A stretch of DNA of 64,000 bases, from the NCBI GenBank assembly GCA_937896895.1, contig CALBNV010000012.1, positions 20,314 to 84,313 on the forward strand, written 5' to 3'. Position 1 is the first letter of the stretch, and each line of letters opens with the position of its first letter. Positions 44,703 through 53,866 of this stretch are shown in pieces. The position numbers and the translations under genes are program-made. Under the pieces are notes generated by a model. That model was not told the DNA's origin and did no database searches. It worked only from the letters and a program-made list of their open reading frames with translations. Origin of the DNA: an uncultured Bacteroidales bacterium. Its GTDB lineage: Bacteria; Bacteroidota; Bacteroidia; Bacteroidales; F082.

Positions 44703-45035
44703 ATGGGGATTTTCATGTTTCACAGGCCGGAGCCGCGCCGGTTCAACTACATACCGCGTTATTACAACCCTGAAAAAGAAGCACTTGAGCGTCGCAAGGC
44801 GGAGCTCGGGCTTGAATCGAATTTGTCGGAAGAAGACAAATTACGTTTGAAAATGAGAAGAAGTTGGGGCAGGGTGGACTCGGTTGATGAAGAGGGCGAC
44901 CGCCGCAGGGCGAGGTACAAGACGATGCGTTTCGTGGTCATTTTTGGAATTGCGGCGGTCTTGGTTTATTTCATCCTGTTCACGCCTGTCGTCGAGGATT
45001 TCATCAGGATGTTCCTTATGCTCGGCAAGAAATAA
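44703..45035 (+). CDS. Small membrane-anchored protein of unknown function
   Basis: A 110-residue protein. A basic N-terminal region (MFHRPEPRRFNYIPRYYNPEKE) is followed by a charged helix and one membrane helix near the C-terminus (FVVIFGIAAVLVYFILF). I recognise no family. It lies 38 bp before mutL in the same orientation. Start ATG 44703 follows the -7 element closely; the longer frame would cover it. Confidence 0.7.
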   Translation: MGIFMFHRPEPRRFNYIPRYYNPEKEALERRKAELGLESNLSEEDKLRLKMRRSWGRVDSVDEEGDRRRARYKTMRFVVIFGIAAVLVYFILFTPVVEDFIRMFLMLGKK

Positions 45036-45073
45036 CAGAGAGTCAATTTTTTATGTTAAATTAACTGAAAATT

Positions 45074-46864
45074 ATGGCGTTGGATATAATTAAGTTGTTA
45101 CCTGACTCCGTGGCGAATCAGATTGCGGCCGGTGAAGTGATTCAGCGTCCGGCATCTGTCGTCAAGGAATTGATAGAGAATGCCATAGATGCCGGCGCGA
45201 CGCAGGTTGACCTTGTGGTCAAAGACGCGGGACGCACACTTATTTCTGTCGTTGACAACGGCTGTGGCATGTCGGAGACCGACGCGCGTCTCTGCTTCGA
45301 GCGTCACGCCACGTCGAAGATCAAGTGCGCCGACGACCTCTTCAAGATCAGGACGATGGGCTTCAGGGGCGAGGCGTTGGCGAGCATCGCGGCGGTGGCA
45401 CAGGTGGAGCTTTCGACGAGACGTGAAGAGGACGAAGTCGGGACGAAGATAAAAATCGAAGGCTCCAAGGTGACGGAACAGATGCCGAAACCGATGTCAG
45501 TCGGCACGAATTTCACTGTGAAAAACTTGTTTTTCAACGTCCCGGCACGACGTAACTTCCTGAAATCCAATGACGCCGAACTGCGTCATATAAACGAGGA
45601 GTTCTTCAGAATCACAATGATGAACCCTGAAATCGGATTCACCTTCACGAGCAATGAGAAAGAAATCTACCATCTTTACCCGGGCTCGTTGAAACAACGG
45701 ATCGTCGGACTTTACGGCAAGGATTACGAAAGCAAGGTCTTGCCTGTTAGTCAGGAGACCGACGCCGTCACTATCAACGGCTTCATCGTCAAGCCAGAGT
45801 TCTCGAAGAAGACGCGCGGCGAGCAGTATTTCTTCGTGAACCGCAGGTTTATCAAACACGCTTACCTGCATCATGCGGTGGAAACTGCATACAAAGAACT
45901 CATCCCGCAAGACTGTTTTCCTGGATATTTCATTGATATTCAAATTGATCCGAAGGAAATTGACATAAATATTCACCCAACCAAGACCGAGGTGAATTTC
46001 ATTGACGTCAAAATGGTTTACGCTATCATGCATTCGGCGGTGCGCAAGGCCATCGGGCAGCACAACCTGGCGCCGATGCTTGACTTCGACGTGAATCCTA
46101 ATCTCGGAATCGATTTTGGGGAGGCAAGCCGTGTTGACAGGCCGATCATTGAGCCGAAGACTGACTTTAATCCGATGTACAATCCGTTTAAAATCAATCC
46201 GATACATCATCAGCAGCAGAACTGGCGGATTGCATACGATGACACGGACGACACGGTTCAAAACGAAAATGCCGACGAAGAGAGACTTGTTGCGGAAGAG
46301 GAAAAGAGCCTTTTCATACAGCTTCAACAGTCGTATATCGTGACGGCCGTGAAGTCGGGACTGCTCGTCGTTGACCAGCATTTAGCGCATGAGAGGATAC
46401 TTTTCGAGAAGTTCCTGAAGGAGATGGAATTGACGGTCGAGGCGTCGCAACAGGAGCTTTTTCCGCAGCACATTTCATTGAATATCAACGATGCTTCAAT
46501 CCTTAGGGAGATAAAGCCGGAACTTGAGAAAGTCGGTTTCAGACTTGAAACGCTGAATCAGACAACCTTTATTATTAATGGCACGCCGTCCGACAGCAAA
46601 GGCGGCGACGCCGTCAGTCTGATAGAAAAGATTCTGGAGGGTTACAAGATAAACATGGCTGATTGTCAGTCGGATAAAAAGATTAATCTCGCACGTTCGA
46701 TGGCGGCGCAGATGGCGGTGAAGCCTGGCAAGGCCATGAGTCCGGTCGAGATGCAGAGCCTGATTGACAGGCTTTTCGGCTGCGCGGTGGCCGAGGTGTC
46801 GCCGTCAGGAAAGAGAATTTACACAATTATCAATGCTGAAGAATTAAAAACACGTTTGAACTAA
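45074..46864 (+). CDS. mutL: DNA mismatch repair protein MutL
   Basis: A 596-residue MutL. N-terminal GHKL ATPase motifs are IAAGEVIQRPASVVKELIEN, DNGCGM and GFRGEAL. The C-terminal domain has DQHLAHERILFE, close to the DQHA(X)2E(X)4E endonuclease motif, so it is likely the nicking type. Its stop overlaps the rhomboid gene start (TAATG). Confidence 0.96.
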   Translation: MALDIIKLLPDSVANQIAAGEVIQRPASVVKELIENAIDAGATQVDLVVKDAGRTLISVVDNGCGMSETDARLCFERHATSKIKCADDLFKIRTMGFRGEALASIAAVAQVELSTRREEDEVGTKIKIEGSKVTEQMPKPMSVGTNFTVKNLFFNVPARRNFLKSNDAELRHINEEFFRITMMNPEIGFTFTSNEKEIYHLYPGSLKQRIVGLYGKDYESKVLPVSQETDAVTINGFIVKPEFSKKTRGEQYFFVNRRFIKHAYLHHAVETAYKELIPQDCFPGYFIDIQIDPKEIDINIHPTKTEVNFIDVKMVYAIMHSAVRKAIGQHNLAPMLDFDVNPNLGIDFGEASRVDRPIIEPKTDFNPMYNPFKINPIHHQQQNWRIAYDDTDDTVQNENADEERLVAEEEKSLFIQLQQSYIVTAVKSGLLVVDQHLAHERILFEKFLKEMELTVEASQQELFPQHISLNINDASILREIKPELEKVGFRLETLNQTTFIINGTPSDSKGGDAVSLIEKILEGYKINMADCQSDKKINLARSMAAQMAVKPGKAMSPVEMQSLIDRLFGCAVAEVSPSGKRIYTIINAEELKTRLN

Positions 46865-47766
46865 TGGAAAACCAATTCAGGCCGCAAGGCTTCTCAATAT
46901 TGCCTTTAGCTGTTAAGAATCTGTTGATTATCAATGGAATATTCTTTCTTGCCACAATCACGATGGACTATGCCTGGCATGTTGATTTGGCGGAAATTTT
47001 CGGGCTTCATTACATCGGAGCGTCGGATTTCAGGCCGTATCAGTTTGTGACTTATATGTTCATGCACGGGAGTTTCTCGCATCTGTTTTTCAACATGTTC
47101 GCGTTGTGGATGTTCGGCAATGCGATCGAAAACGCGTGGGGGCCGAAGCGATTCCTCATTTTCTATTTCGTGTGCGGGATAGGCGCGGGAGTCACCCAGG
47201 AGATTGTCCAATATATTCAATATGTTACGACGTTGGAAGGGTATGAAAACGTGAGAATTGCTGCAAATCAGGTGATTACGATGCAGGAATATCTCAACTT
47301 GATGACGACTGTAGGGGCATCAGGCGCCGTTTACGGGATACTGCTCGCATTCGGCATGACGTGGCCTAACTCGCGCATTTACATATACTTTGCCATTCCG
47401 ATAAAGGCGAAATGGTTCGTGATATTGTACGGCGTCATCGAGCTTTTCTCGGGATTCAGAGGCGTTGACAACGTGGCGCATTTCGCGCATCTCGGCGGCA
47501 TGATTTTTGGCTTGATACTTATTCTGTATTGGCGTCGCGGCGAGCTGAACTGGATTTCTAAACTGAAATCTCATTTTGAAAAAAACAGAAATTCGCGCGA
47601 TGGATGGTCGTATCAACGTCCGAAATCCGACGAACAATACAACAAGGAACGTGCTGATGATCAGAAGAGAATAGACGAGATCCTCGATAAAATCTCCAAA
47701 AGCGGCTACGACAATCTGACCAAGGAGGAGAAAGAGTTTCTTTTCAGACAAAGCAAAAAGAACTGA
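46864..47766 (+). CDS. Rhomboid-family intramembrane serine protease
   Basis: A 300-residue membrane protease. FMHGSFSHLFFNMFALWMFG is followed by the catalytic serine in GASGAVYGILLAFG and the histidine in HFAHLGGMIFG. The C-terminal tail is charged and cytoplasmic. It overlaps the mutL stop by one base and precedes a membrane EEP protein by 1 bp. Confidence 0.92.
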   Translation: MENQFRPQGFSILPLAVKNLLIINGIFFLATITMDYAWHVDLAEIFGLHYIGASDFRPYQFVTYMFMHGSFSHLFFNMFALWMFGNAIENAWGPKRFLIFYFVCGIGAGVTQEIVQYIQYVTTLEGYENVRIAANQVITMQEYLNLMTTVGASGAVYGILLAFGMTWPNSRIYIYFAIPIKAKWFVILYGVIELFSGFRGVDNVAHFAHLGGMIFGLILILYWRRGELNWISKLKSHFEKNRNSRDGWSYQRPKSDEQYNKERADDQKRIDEILDKISKSGYDNLTKEEKEFLFRQSKKN

Positions 47767-47767
47767 C

Positions 47768-48871
47768 ATGGGCAAGAAAGAGATAGGTGAGAAGAAACCG
47801 TTTTTCAGACGACTGCTGATATTTTTCGTGGCTGTCTTTGCCTTCATCGCTTTGATTGCCACGGCTTTATGCGCGATAAGTCCGCATGTCTCACCCGACG
47901 CATTCGTCTGGACTTCGTACTTCGGACTCGCGTTTTGGCTGATTTTGTTCGCTGATGTTTTGCTGTTCGTGACTTTGATTTTCCTGAAGGCCCGCAAATC
48001 GTTGATGATCAGTTTGTTGGCTTTTGTTGTCGCGATGCCGGGCTTCATGCGGTCGTGTTCTGTCAAAAAAGAGACTTTCGACCCGGGAAACATAAAGATG
48101 ATGTCGTACAATGTGGCAAATTTTCGTGATGTCACAGATGCCAGCGTGACCCGCGAGATGGTTGAAACCAGTGTGATTCAATTGATAAAAGAAGAGAGAC
48201 CGGACATTGTCTGTCTGCAGGAAGGCGGTGCGTGGTCTGATGCAAAGGCTGATGATTTTGGTGAGAAAATTGGTTGTAAATATCACAGTGTCAATAAGTT
48301 TAGTCATCGCGGCAATATCATTTTTTCGAGGTTTCCGCTTGAAGATGACGAATACACCGAGCGATTCAATGCAAGCGGAGCCGCCGGTTTTGTGAAGGTC
48401 GTAAAAGCCGGATCGTTGGGGCGGTTTTATCTCCAAAACACACATTTACAATCATATAACATCACAAAAGATGAGATAGAATATCTTGGCGACACAAGGA
48501 ACTACGTCGAAAATTCGTCGAAAGGGAAGTCTGTTTTCACGAAACTGAGATACGGCTTTGAGGAGCGGACCAAGGACACAAAAATCATTGTCGGCAACCT
48601 CCCGGGGAACGATATGCCTGTGATAATATGCGGTGACTTCAACGACACGCCGCTCTCGTACACGTACCAGCAGATGAAAAAGGCCGGGTTCAGCGACGCT
48701 TTCCTTGAGGCCGGACACGGCGTCGGGAAGACATACTGCGGGAAGCTGCCACTGCTCAGGATTGATTACTTCTGGCATGATGAAAACGTCAATGTCTTCA
48801 CGTTCAAGACAATCACGAAAAAAATGTCAGACCATTATCCGATTGTCATGACGTTTAATGTAAGTAATTGA
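47768..48871 (+). CDS. Membrane-anchored EEP-family phosphatase/nuclease
   Basis: A 367-residue protein with about three N-terminal membrane helices (residues roughly 13-90) and an EEP domain: MMSYNVANF, CLQEGG, ICGDFNDTPLSYTY and SDHYPIV hold the catalytic residues. Substrate unknown. It ends 2 bp before uvrB. Confidence 0.88.
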   Translation: MGKKEIGEKKPFFRRLLIFFVAVFAFIALIATALCAISPHVSPDAFVWTSYFGLAFWLILFADVLLFVTLIFLKARKSLMISLLAFVVAMPGFMRSCSVKKETFDPGNIKMMSYNVANFRDVTDASVTREMVETSVIQLIKEERPDIVCLQEGGAWSDAKADDFGEKIGCKYHSVNKFSHRGNIIFSRFPLEDDEYTERFNASGAAGFVKVVKAGSLGRFYLQNTHLQSYNITKDEIEYLGDTRNYVENSSKGKSVFTKLRYGFEERTKDTKIIVGNLPGNDMPVIICGDFNDTPLSYTYQQMKKAGFSDAFLEAGHGVGKTYCGKLPLLRIDYFWHDENVNVFTFKTITKKMSDHYPIVMTFNVSN

Positions 48872-48873
48872 TT

Positions 48874-50880
48874 ATGAATTACAAGATTGACTCAAAGTTT
48901 AAGCCGACGGGTGATCAGCCACAAGCTATTGAGCAGCTGAAACAGGGCGTTTTGGCAGGGGAGAGGTATCAGACTTTACTTGGCGTGACCGGTTCCGGCA
49001 AGACATTCACGATAGCGAACATGCTTGCGGAGCTGAACCGTCCGGCGCTGATTTTGAGCCACAACAAGACTCTCGCCGCCCAGTTGTATGGCGAGTTCAA
49101 ACAGTTCTTTCCCGAGAACAGAGTTGAGTATTTCGTTTCATATTACGACTATTACCAGCCGGAGGCGTTCATCCCTGCCACAAATACATATATTGAGAAG
49201 GACTTGTCGATAAATGACGAGATTGACAAGCTGCGTCTGAGCACGACCCAGGCGTTGCTTTCAGGAAGGAGGGATGTCATTGTAGTGTCTTCAGTATCAT
49301 GTATTTATGGCATAGGGAACCCGGATGATTTCAGCAAGAACGTCATCAACATCGAGGTGGGGCAGAAGATAGACCGCGACGCGTTGCTTTTGCAGTTCAC
49401 AAACTCGTTGTATTCGCGCAACGACATCGAGTTCACGCGCGGCAGGTTCCGTGTCAAAGGCGACACCGTTGACGTCTTCCCGGCATATTCCGACATCCCG
49501 TACAGGATCATCTTCTTTGACGATGAGGTCGATGAGCTTGAGTCTTTCGACCCGATAAACGGGACGCGCATCGAGACGTTGCAGAACATCACGCTTTTCC
49601 CGGCGAACATTTTCGTGACTTCTAAGGACAAGATCAAAACTGCCACCGAGGAGATTCTGCTCGACATGTTCAAGCAGGCGGAGTATTTCCGTGAGATTGG
49701 CAAGTTTGAAGACGCGAAACGCCTTGAAGACCGTGTGAATCATGACGTGGAGATGATTCGTGAACTCGGCTATTGTTCCGGGATCGAGAATTATTCGCGA
49801 TATTTTGACGGGCGACAGCCCGGGACGCGACCGTTCTGTCTCCTCGACTTTTTCCCCGACGACTTCATCACGGTCATTGATGAAAGCCACGTCACCGTCT
49901 CGCAGATCAGAGGCATGTATGGCGGCGACCGTTCGAGGAAGCAGACTCTCGTCGAATACGGTTTCAGGCTGCCGTCGGCGTTGGACAACAGACCGCTCAA
50001 ATTCGATGAGTTTGAAGCGCTTACGGGACAGACGATATACGTGAGCGCGACACCGGGCGACTATGAGTTGCAGCAGACGCAAGGCGTTTATGTCGAACAG
50101 CTCATACGTCCCACCGGGCTTCTCGACCCGGTGATTGAAGTCAGGCCGAGCACCAACCAGGTCGATGACCTCGTGGCGGAAATCAGGAAGGTCTTGGAGA
50201 AAAACTCACGCGTCCTCGTCACAACCCTGACAAAACGCATGGCGGAAGAGCTTACCAATTACCTTAACAATCTGGAAATCAGCACAAGATATATACATTC
50301 TGATGTCGATACGCTCGACAGAGTCGAGATTATGATGGGGTTGAGGCGCGGCGATTTTGATGTGCTCGTCGGAGTCAACCTCTTGCGTGAAGGCTTGGAT
50401 CTGCCTGAAGTTCAGCTTGTCGCGATTCTTGATGCCGATAAAGAAGGCTTCCTGCGTTCGGAACGTTCTTTGACGCAGACGGCGGGACGCGCCGCGAGAA
50501 ACGCGGGCAGCAAGGTCATCATGTATGCCGACAAGGTCACCGAATCAATGCAGAAAACCATCGACGAGACGAGCAGGCGCAGGGAGATACAAATCGCCTA
50601 CAATCAGGAACATGGCATCGTGCCGAAGACGATAATCAAACCGCTCGACAGCACGTGGAGCGAGACCGTCGGGAAACAGCATCTCACCGAATATTCCCGG
50701 AACGAGGGACGTGCCAGCGCAGTGGCGGAAGCACAGCATGTTTACGGCAACCACGACGATATTAAGAAGGCCATACAGGAGGCAAAGAAAGACATGGAGA
50801 AATCTGTCAAGATGCTCGATTTCATGAGTGCCGCCAAGTACCGCGACATAATTCTTGCCTTGGAGGAAAAACTCAAATAA
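48874..50880 (+). CDS. uvrB: Excinuclease ABC subunit B
   Basis: A 668-residue UvrB, the damage-verifying helicase of nucleotide excision repair. Walker A is GVTGSGKTFT, the damage-probing hairpin region YYDYYQPEAF is present, and the C-terminal UvrC-binding domain ends MLDFMSAAKYRDIILALEEK. Start ATG 48874 is chosen over an in-frame TTG at 48868. Confidence 0.97.
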   Translation: MNYKIDSKFKPTGDQPQAIEQLKQGVLAGERYQTLLGVTGSGKTFTIANMLAELNRPALILSHNKTLAAQLYGEFKQFFPENRVEYFVSYYDYYQPEAFIPATNTYIEKDLSINDEIDKLRLSTTQALLSGRRDVIVVSSVSCIYGIGNPDDFSKNVINIEVGQKIDRDALLLQFTNSLYSRNDIEFTRGRFRVKGDTVDVFPAYSDIPYRIIFFDDEVDELESFDPINGTRIETLQNITLFPANIFVTSKDKIKTATEEILLDMFKQAEYFREIGKFEDAKRLEDRVNHDVEMIRELGYCSGIENYSRYFDGRQPGTRPFCLLDFFPDDFITVIDESHVTVSQIRGMYGGDRSRKQTLVEYGFRLPSALDNRPLKFDEFEALTGQTIYVSATPGDYELQQTQGVYVEQLIRPTGLLDPVIEVRPSTNQVDDLVAEIRKVLEKNSRVLVTTLTKRMAEELTNYLNNLEISTRYIHSDVDTLDRVEIMMGLRRGDFDVLVGVNLLREGLDLPEVQLVAILDADKEGFLRSERSLTQTAGRAARNAGSKVIMYADKVTESMQKTIDETSRRREIQIAYNQEHGIVPKTIIKPLDSTWSETVGKQHLTEYSRNEGRASAVAEAQHVYGNHDDIKKAIQEAKKDMEKSVKMLDFMSAAKYRDIILALEEKLK

Positions 50881-50962
50881 CCAACTGCCGTAAACTGAAA
50901 ATATATGGCCGTTAACTTGTTTTTGCGTTTTGCTTTCGATTTTTAATATACTTTTGCAGCCA

Positions 50963-51120
50963 AATTGGTTGGTTGTTTTTGGAATCAAACAATGCAAGTT
51001 ATGTGACAGTTTTGTTGTTTTTGTCATGAGTTGATATTTGCATTATCTTCATAATGAATAATTTATGGAAGAAGTGTTTGACCAAAAGGAAAGAGTCAGT
51101 TTTTATCTGGCTCTTTTTTT
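50963..51120 (+). ncRNA. Candidate small RNA of about 160 nt
   Basis: The sequence between a promoter at 50949-50956 and a rho-independent terminator at 51093-51121 carries no convincing gene. A separate promoter for the downstream carrier lies beyond the terminator, so this would be an independent transcript. There is no known family that I recognise. Confidence 0.3.
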
Positions 51121-51121
51121 T
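51093..51121 (+). terminator. Rho-independent terminator
   Basis: GAGTCAG (51093-51099) pairs with CTGGCTC (51107-51113), with one G-T wobble and a 7-base loop, followed by eight T. Confidence 0.75.
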
Positions 51122-51179
51122 GATATATGTTGATACAGTAAAATATTTTACTATTTTTGCAAATTAAAATTTCTGAATT

Positions 51180-52604
51180 ATGAATACAGTTTTAATGGTA
51201 AAATCATTCGCCACACCTGATGTTTGGGGGGTGCTGATTCAGTTCGGCATCATTGCAATCGGTCTTTTGTTGGGCAATGTGTTGAGGACGAAGGTCCCGT
51301 TTCTGAAAAAAAGTCTTATTCCGTCAGCATTGATTGGTGGTGCTTTGATATTGATTTTCAAGGCGATACCAGGAATGAATTCGTTTGTTGACAAAACGTC
51401 GATGGAAATCATAACGTACCATGCCTTAGGTATCGGCTTTGTTGCGTTAGCGCTGAAAAACAACAGGATTGAGTCGAAATCGAGTACGATGAAAGTTATA
51501 GAGACAGGCACCTTGACAGCGAGCACGTATATTCTGCAAGGCATTGTAGGTCTGCTTGTTACGATCCCGATGTTTTATTTTGGAAAGAAGATTTTCTATG
51601 CGGCCGGTCTGCTGCTCCCGATGGGTTACGGACAAGGTCCAGGGCAGGCGTTGAACTTCGGTGTCATTTATATGAACCATGCTGCTGATCAAGGCATTGC
51701 GTTCCCCGGAGCTGACTTCGGACTTTCGATTGCGGCGACTGGATTTATTGTCGGCAGCGTTATCGGTGTTGTCTATATGAATATTCTGAAGAAGAAGGGC
51801 AAAATCAATATTTCAGAGTTGAAAGAACGTCAAATCAACACGTTGCAAGACTATGAAGGCGAGAATGAAATCCCTGATACTGAGTCTGTTGACAAAATGT
51901 CAATCCAGCTTTGCCTTGTGATTTTCACGTATTTCCTTGTCTATCTTTTCAACAGCTGGATACAAAGCCTCGACCTTGGAACATTCGGGACGAACACTTT
52001 GAAACCGTTGATGTGGGGCTTCAACTTCCTGCTTGGCACGTTGTTCGGCATTCTCGTGAAATGGGTCATGAATGGTTTCAAGAAAGCGAAAATACTCAAT
52101 CGCGAATACATCAACAATTATCTTTTGAATAGGATTAGCGGCTCGGCATTCGACGTGATGATTGTTGCCGGCACTGCTGCTATCAATTTCGCTGAGTTCA
52201 GAGGGTTTGCGTTACCTTTCATCCTCGTCTGCACTTTGGGTGCAATCGCGACATTCTTCTACGTCAACGTGATGTGCAAGCACATTTTCCCGAATTACCG
52301 TTATGAAGGATTTTTCAGCATGTTCGGAATGCTTACCGGCACGGCGAGCAATGGCATGATTCTGCTTCGCGAAATCGACCCGAAGTTCGAGACGCCGGCG
52401 GCGAACAACCTTGTGCTTCAGACACTTCCGGCTGTCGTGCTTGGATTCCCTGTGCTGCTCCTTGTCGGCTACGGACCGCAAAGCTGGGAGGCGACATTGA
52501 TAACATTTGGATGCTGCGTCGCAGTGTTCACGTTGTTTACGTTGTTCCTGCTTCGGTCGAAAATTTTCAAGAAAAGATGTAAGAAGACTTTGAAGCAAGC
52601 ATAA
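51180..52604 (+). CDS. GltS-like sodium/dicarboxylate (glutamate) carrier
   Basis: A 474-residue membrane protein of the GltS family, with about ten hydrophobic helices, an inward repeat LLLPMGYGQGPGQALNFGV and a matching repeat GMLTGTASNGMILLREIDP. It should carry glutamate or a related compound with sodium. The gene has its own promoter and stands alone. Confidence 0.85.
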   Translation: MNTVLMVKSFATPDVWGVLIQFGIIAIGLLLGNVLRTKVPFLKKSLIPSALIGGALILIFKAIPGMNSFVDKTSMEIITYHALGIGFVALALKNNRIESKSSTMKVIETGTLTASTYILQGIVGLLVTIPMFYFGKKIFYAAGLLLPMGYGQGPGQALNFGVIYMNHAADQGIAFPGADFGLSIAATGFIVGSVIGVVYMNILKKKGKINISELKERQINTLQDYEGENEIPDTESVDKMSIQLCLVIFTYFLVYLFNSWIQSLDLGTFGTNTLKPLMWGFNFLLGTLFGILVKWVMNGFKKAKILNREYINNYLLNRISGSAFDVMIVAGTAAINFAEFRGFALPFILVCTLGAIATFFYVNVMCKHIFPNYRYEGFFSMFGMLTGTASNGMILLREIDPKFETPAANNLVLQTLPAVVLGFPVLLLVGYGPQSWEATLITFGCCVAVFTLFTLFLLRSKIFKKRCKKTLKQA

Positions 52605-52666
52605 GCTCACAGACTCATACAGACAGAAAAAATTTCAGAAACTCATTGTTTTTGAAATTTTTAATG

Positions 52667-52674
52667 TATATTTG
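52667..52674 (+). promoter_or_regulatory. -7 promoter element for the Rpn-family gene
   Basis: TATATTTG fits TAnnTTTG. It lies 18 bp before ATG 52693, which makes an earlier in-frame start at 52672 very unlikely. Confidence 0.6.
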
Positions 52675-52692
52675 CAGGCAAAAATATATGAC

Positions 52693-53676
52693 ATGAAAGA
52701 AGTGGAAAATCTTGTACGTTTCGACTGGGCGATAAAGCGTTTGCTCAGAAACAAGGCTGACTATTGTGTTGTGGAAGGTCTGTTGACCGTTATCATCGGG
52801 AGACCCATAAAAATCAAGTCGTTGCTTGAAAGCGAAAGCAATCAGGAAAATGATTTTGACAAGTTCAACAGAGTTGATCTTTTGGCAGAAGACGAAAATG
52901 GCGAATTGATGATCTTTGAAATACAAAACAATCGTGAGCTCAGTTATTTTCATAGAATGGCATACGGGACGTCAAAAGTCGTTTCGGAATATTTAAGCAA
53001 GGGAGACTGTTACGAGAAACTCCGCAAGGTTTATTCCATAAACATAGTGTATTTTTCACTTGGGCAAGGAGATGATTATGCATATCACGGCAAAACAGAG
53101 TTCGTGAGCATGCACAATCCAAATGACATTTTGAAATTGACTCCGGCACAACAAAAGGCATTCAACTGCGTGACGCCATCAGATATTTTCCCGGAATATT
53201 ATATTTTGCGTGTTGATAAATTTGATGATGTAGCAAAAACACCGCTGGATGAATGGATAAGTTTTTTGAAGAGCAGCACAATCCCTGATGGCGCAACGGC
53301 TCCCGGCCTAAAGGAGGCAAAAGAACTATTACGAATAGATAATCTTTCGGAATCTGAAAGGAATTTGTATTACAAGATTCTTGATGATTTGAGATACCAG
53401 CAGAGCGTCATAGAAACAGGTCGCTTCGAAGGACGTATCGAAGGTATTGAAGAGGGTCTTTTAATTGGACAGGAAAAAGGAAGGGCTGAAGGAAGGGCTG
53501 AAGGAAGGGCTGAAGGAAGGGCTGAAGGAAGAGCTGAAGGAAGAGCTGAAGGAAGAGCTGAAGGTGTCGAATTACAGAATATTGAACATGTGAAACGTTT
53601 GAGAAGTAAAGGCTTTGATAATCAAATTATTGCTGATATGCTCGGATTGGAATTGACATTTGTGATTAATCATTAA
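52693..53676 (+). CDS. Rpn-family PD-(D/E)xK nuclease (recombination-promoting)
   Basis: A 327-residue Rpn/transposase_31-type protein. The nuclease core is DWAIKRLLRNKADYCVVEGL near the start and VDLLAEDENGELMIFEIQNNRE with the D...ExQ motif. The C-terminal third carries the Gly-Arg-Ala-Glu repeats typical of this family and ends in a short helix-turn-helix-like segment. Rpn proteins nick DNA and promote RecA-independent recombination. It lies 190 bp upstream of kamE. Start ATG 52693 is set by the promoter. Confidence 0.87.
   Translation: MKEVENLVRFDWAIKRLLRNKADYCVVEGLLTVIIGRPIKIKSLLESESNQENDFDKFNRVDLLAEDENGELMIFEIQNNRELSYFHRMAYGTSKVVSEYLSKGDCYEKLRKVYSINIVYFSLGQGDDYAYHGKTEFVSMHNPNDILKLTPAQQKAFNCVTPSDIFPEYYILRVDKFDDVAKTPLDEWISFLKSSTIPDGATAPGLKEAKELLRIDNLSESERNLYYKILDDLRYQQSVIETGRFEGRIEGIEEGLLIGQEKGRAEGRAEGRAEGRAEGRAEGRAEGRAEGVELQNIEHVKRLRSKGFDNQIIADMLGLELTFVINH
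53479..53562 (+). repeat. 7 x 12-bp in-frame tandem repeat
   Basis: Seven copies of ggaag(g/a)gctgaa, four with ggg followed by three with gag, encode a GRAE repeat in the Rpn protein. The block pattern suggests two rounds of expansion. Copy-number change would keep the frame. Confidence 0.92.
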
Positions 53677-53700
53677 CTAACTGATTGAATAATTAGCGAC

Positions 53701-53733
53701 TGGCAGTTATTACGTAATATGTGATAACTGCCA
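53701..53733. terminator. Hairpin after the Rpn gene
   Basis: TGGCAGTTAT (53701-53710) pairs exactly with ATAACTGCCA (53724-53733) around a 13-base loop. No strong T-run follows, so it may be a weak terminator or an mRNA end hairpin. Confidence 0.5.
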
Positions 53734-53783
53734 ATTTGGTTTAAATTAACAAATATTTTTGTAAAATAAAATAAAATAAGTAT

Positions 53784-53791
53784 TAAATTTG
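53784..53791 (+). promoter_or_regulatory. -7 promoter element for the kamE operon
   Basis: TAAATTTG, identical to the -7 of the atoD operon promoter, lies 75 bp before kamE. A TTTG at 53758-53761 is 22 bp upstream, a loose spacing. Confidence 0.55.
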
Positions 53792-53866
53792 CAAAATTCT
53801 AACTGATAGTTTGAAGTGTCTGAATTGTTTATTGTAACTTATTGATTACTAATTAAATAAATATAT

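Larger units (their letters stand above)
50881..51179 (+). other. Gene-free stretch between uvrB and gltS
   Basis: It holds a promoter (-7 TACTTTTG, 50949-50956), a possible short RNA ending at a terminator (51093-51121), and a second promoter (-7 TATTTTTG, 51152-51159) for the carrier gene at 51180. A 37-codon frame from 51054 runs through the terminator and is probably not a gene. Confidence 0.6.

Noticed and set aside
51054..51167. 37-codon frame in the uvrB-gltS gap
   Set aside because: It runs through the terminator hairpin and its T-run, so it is unlikely to be translated.
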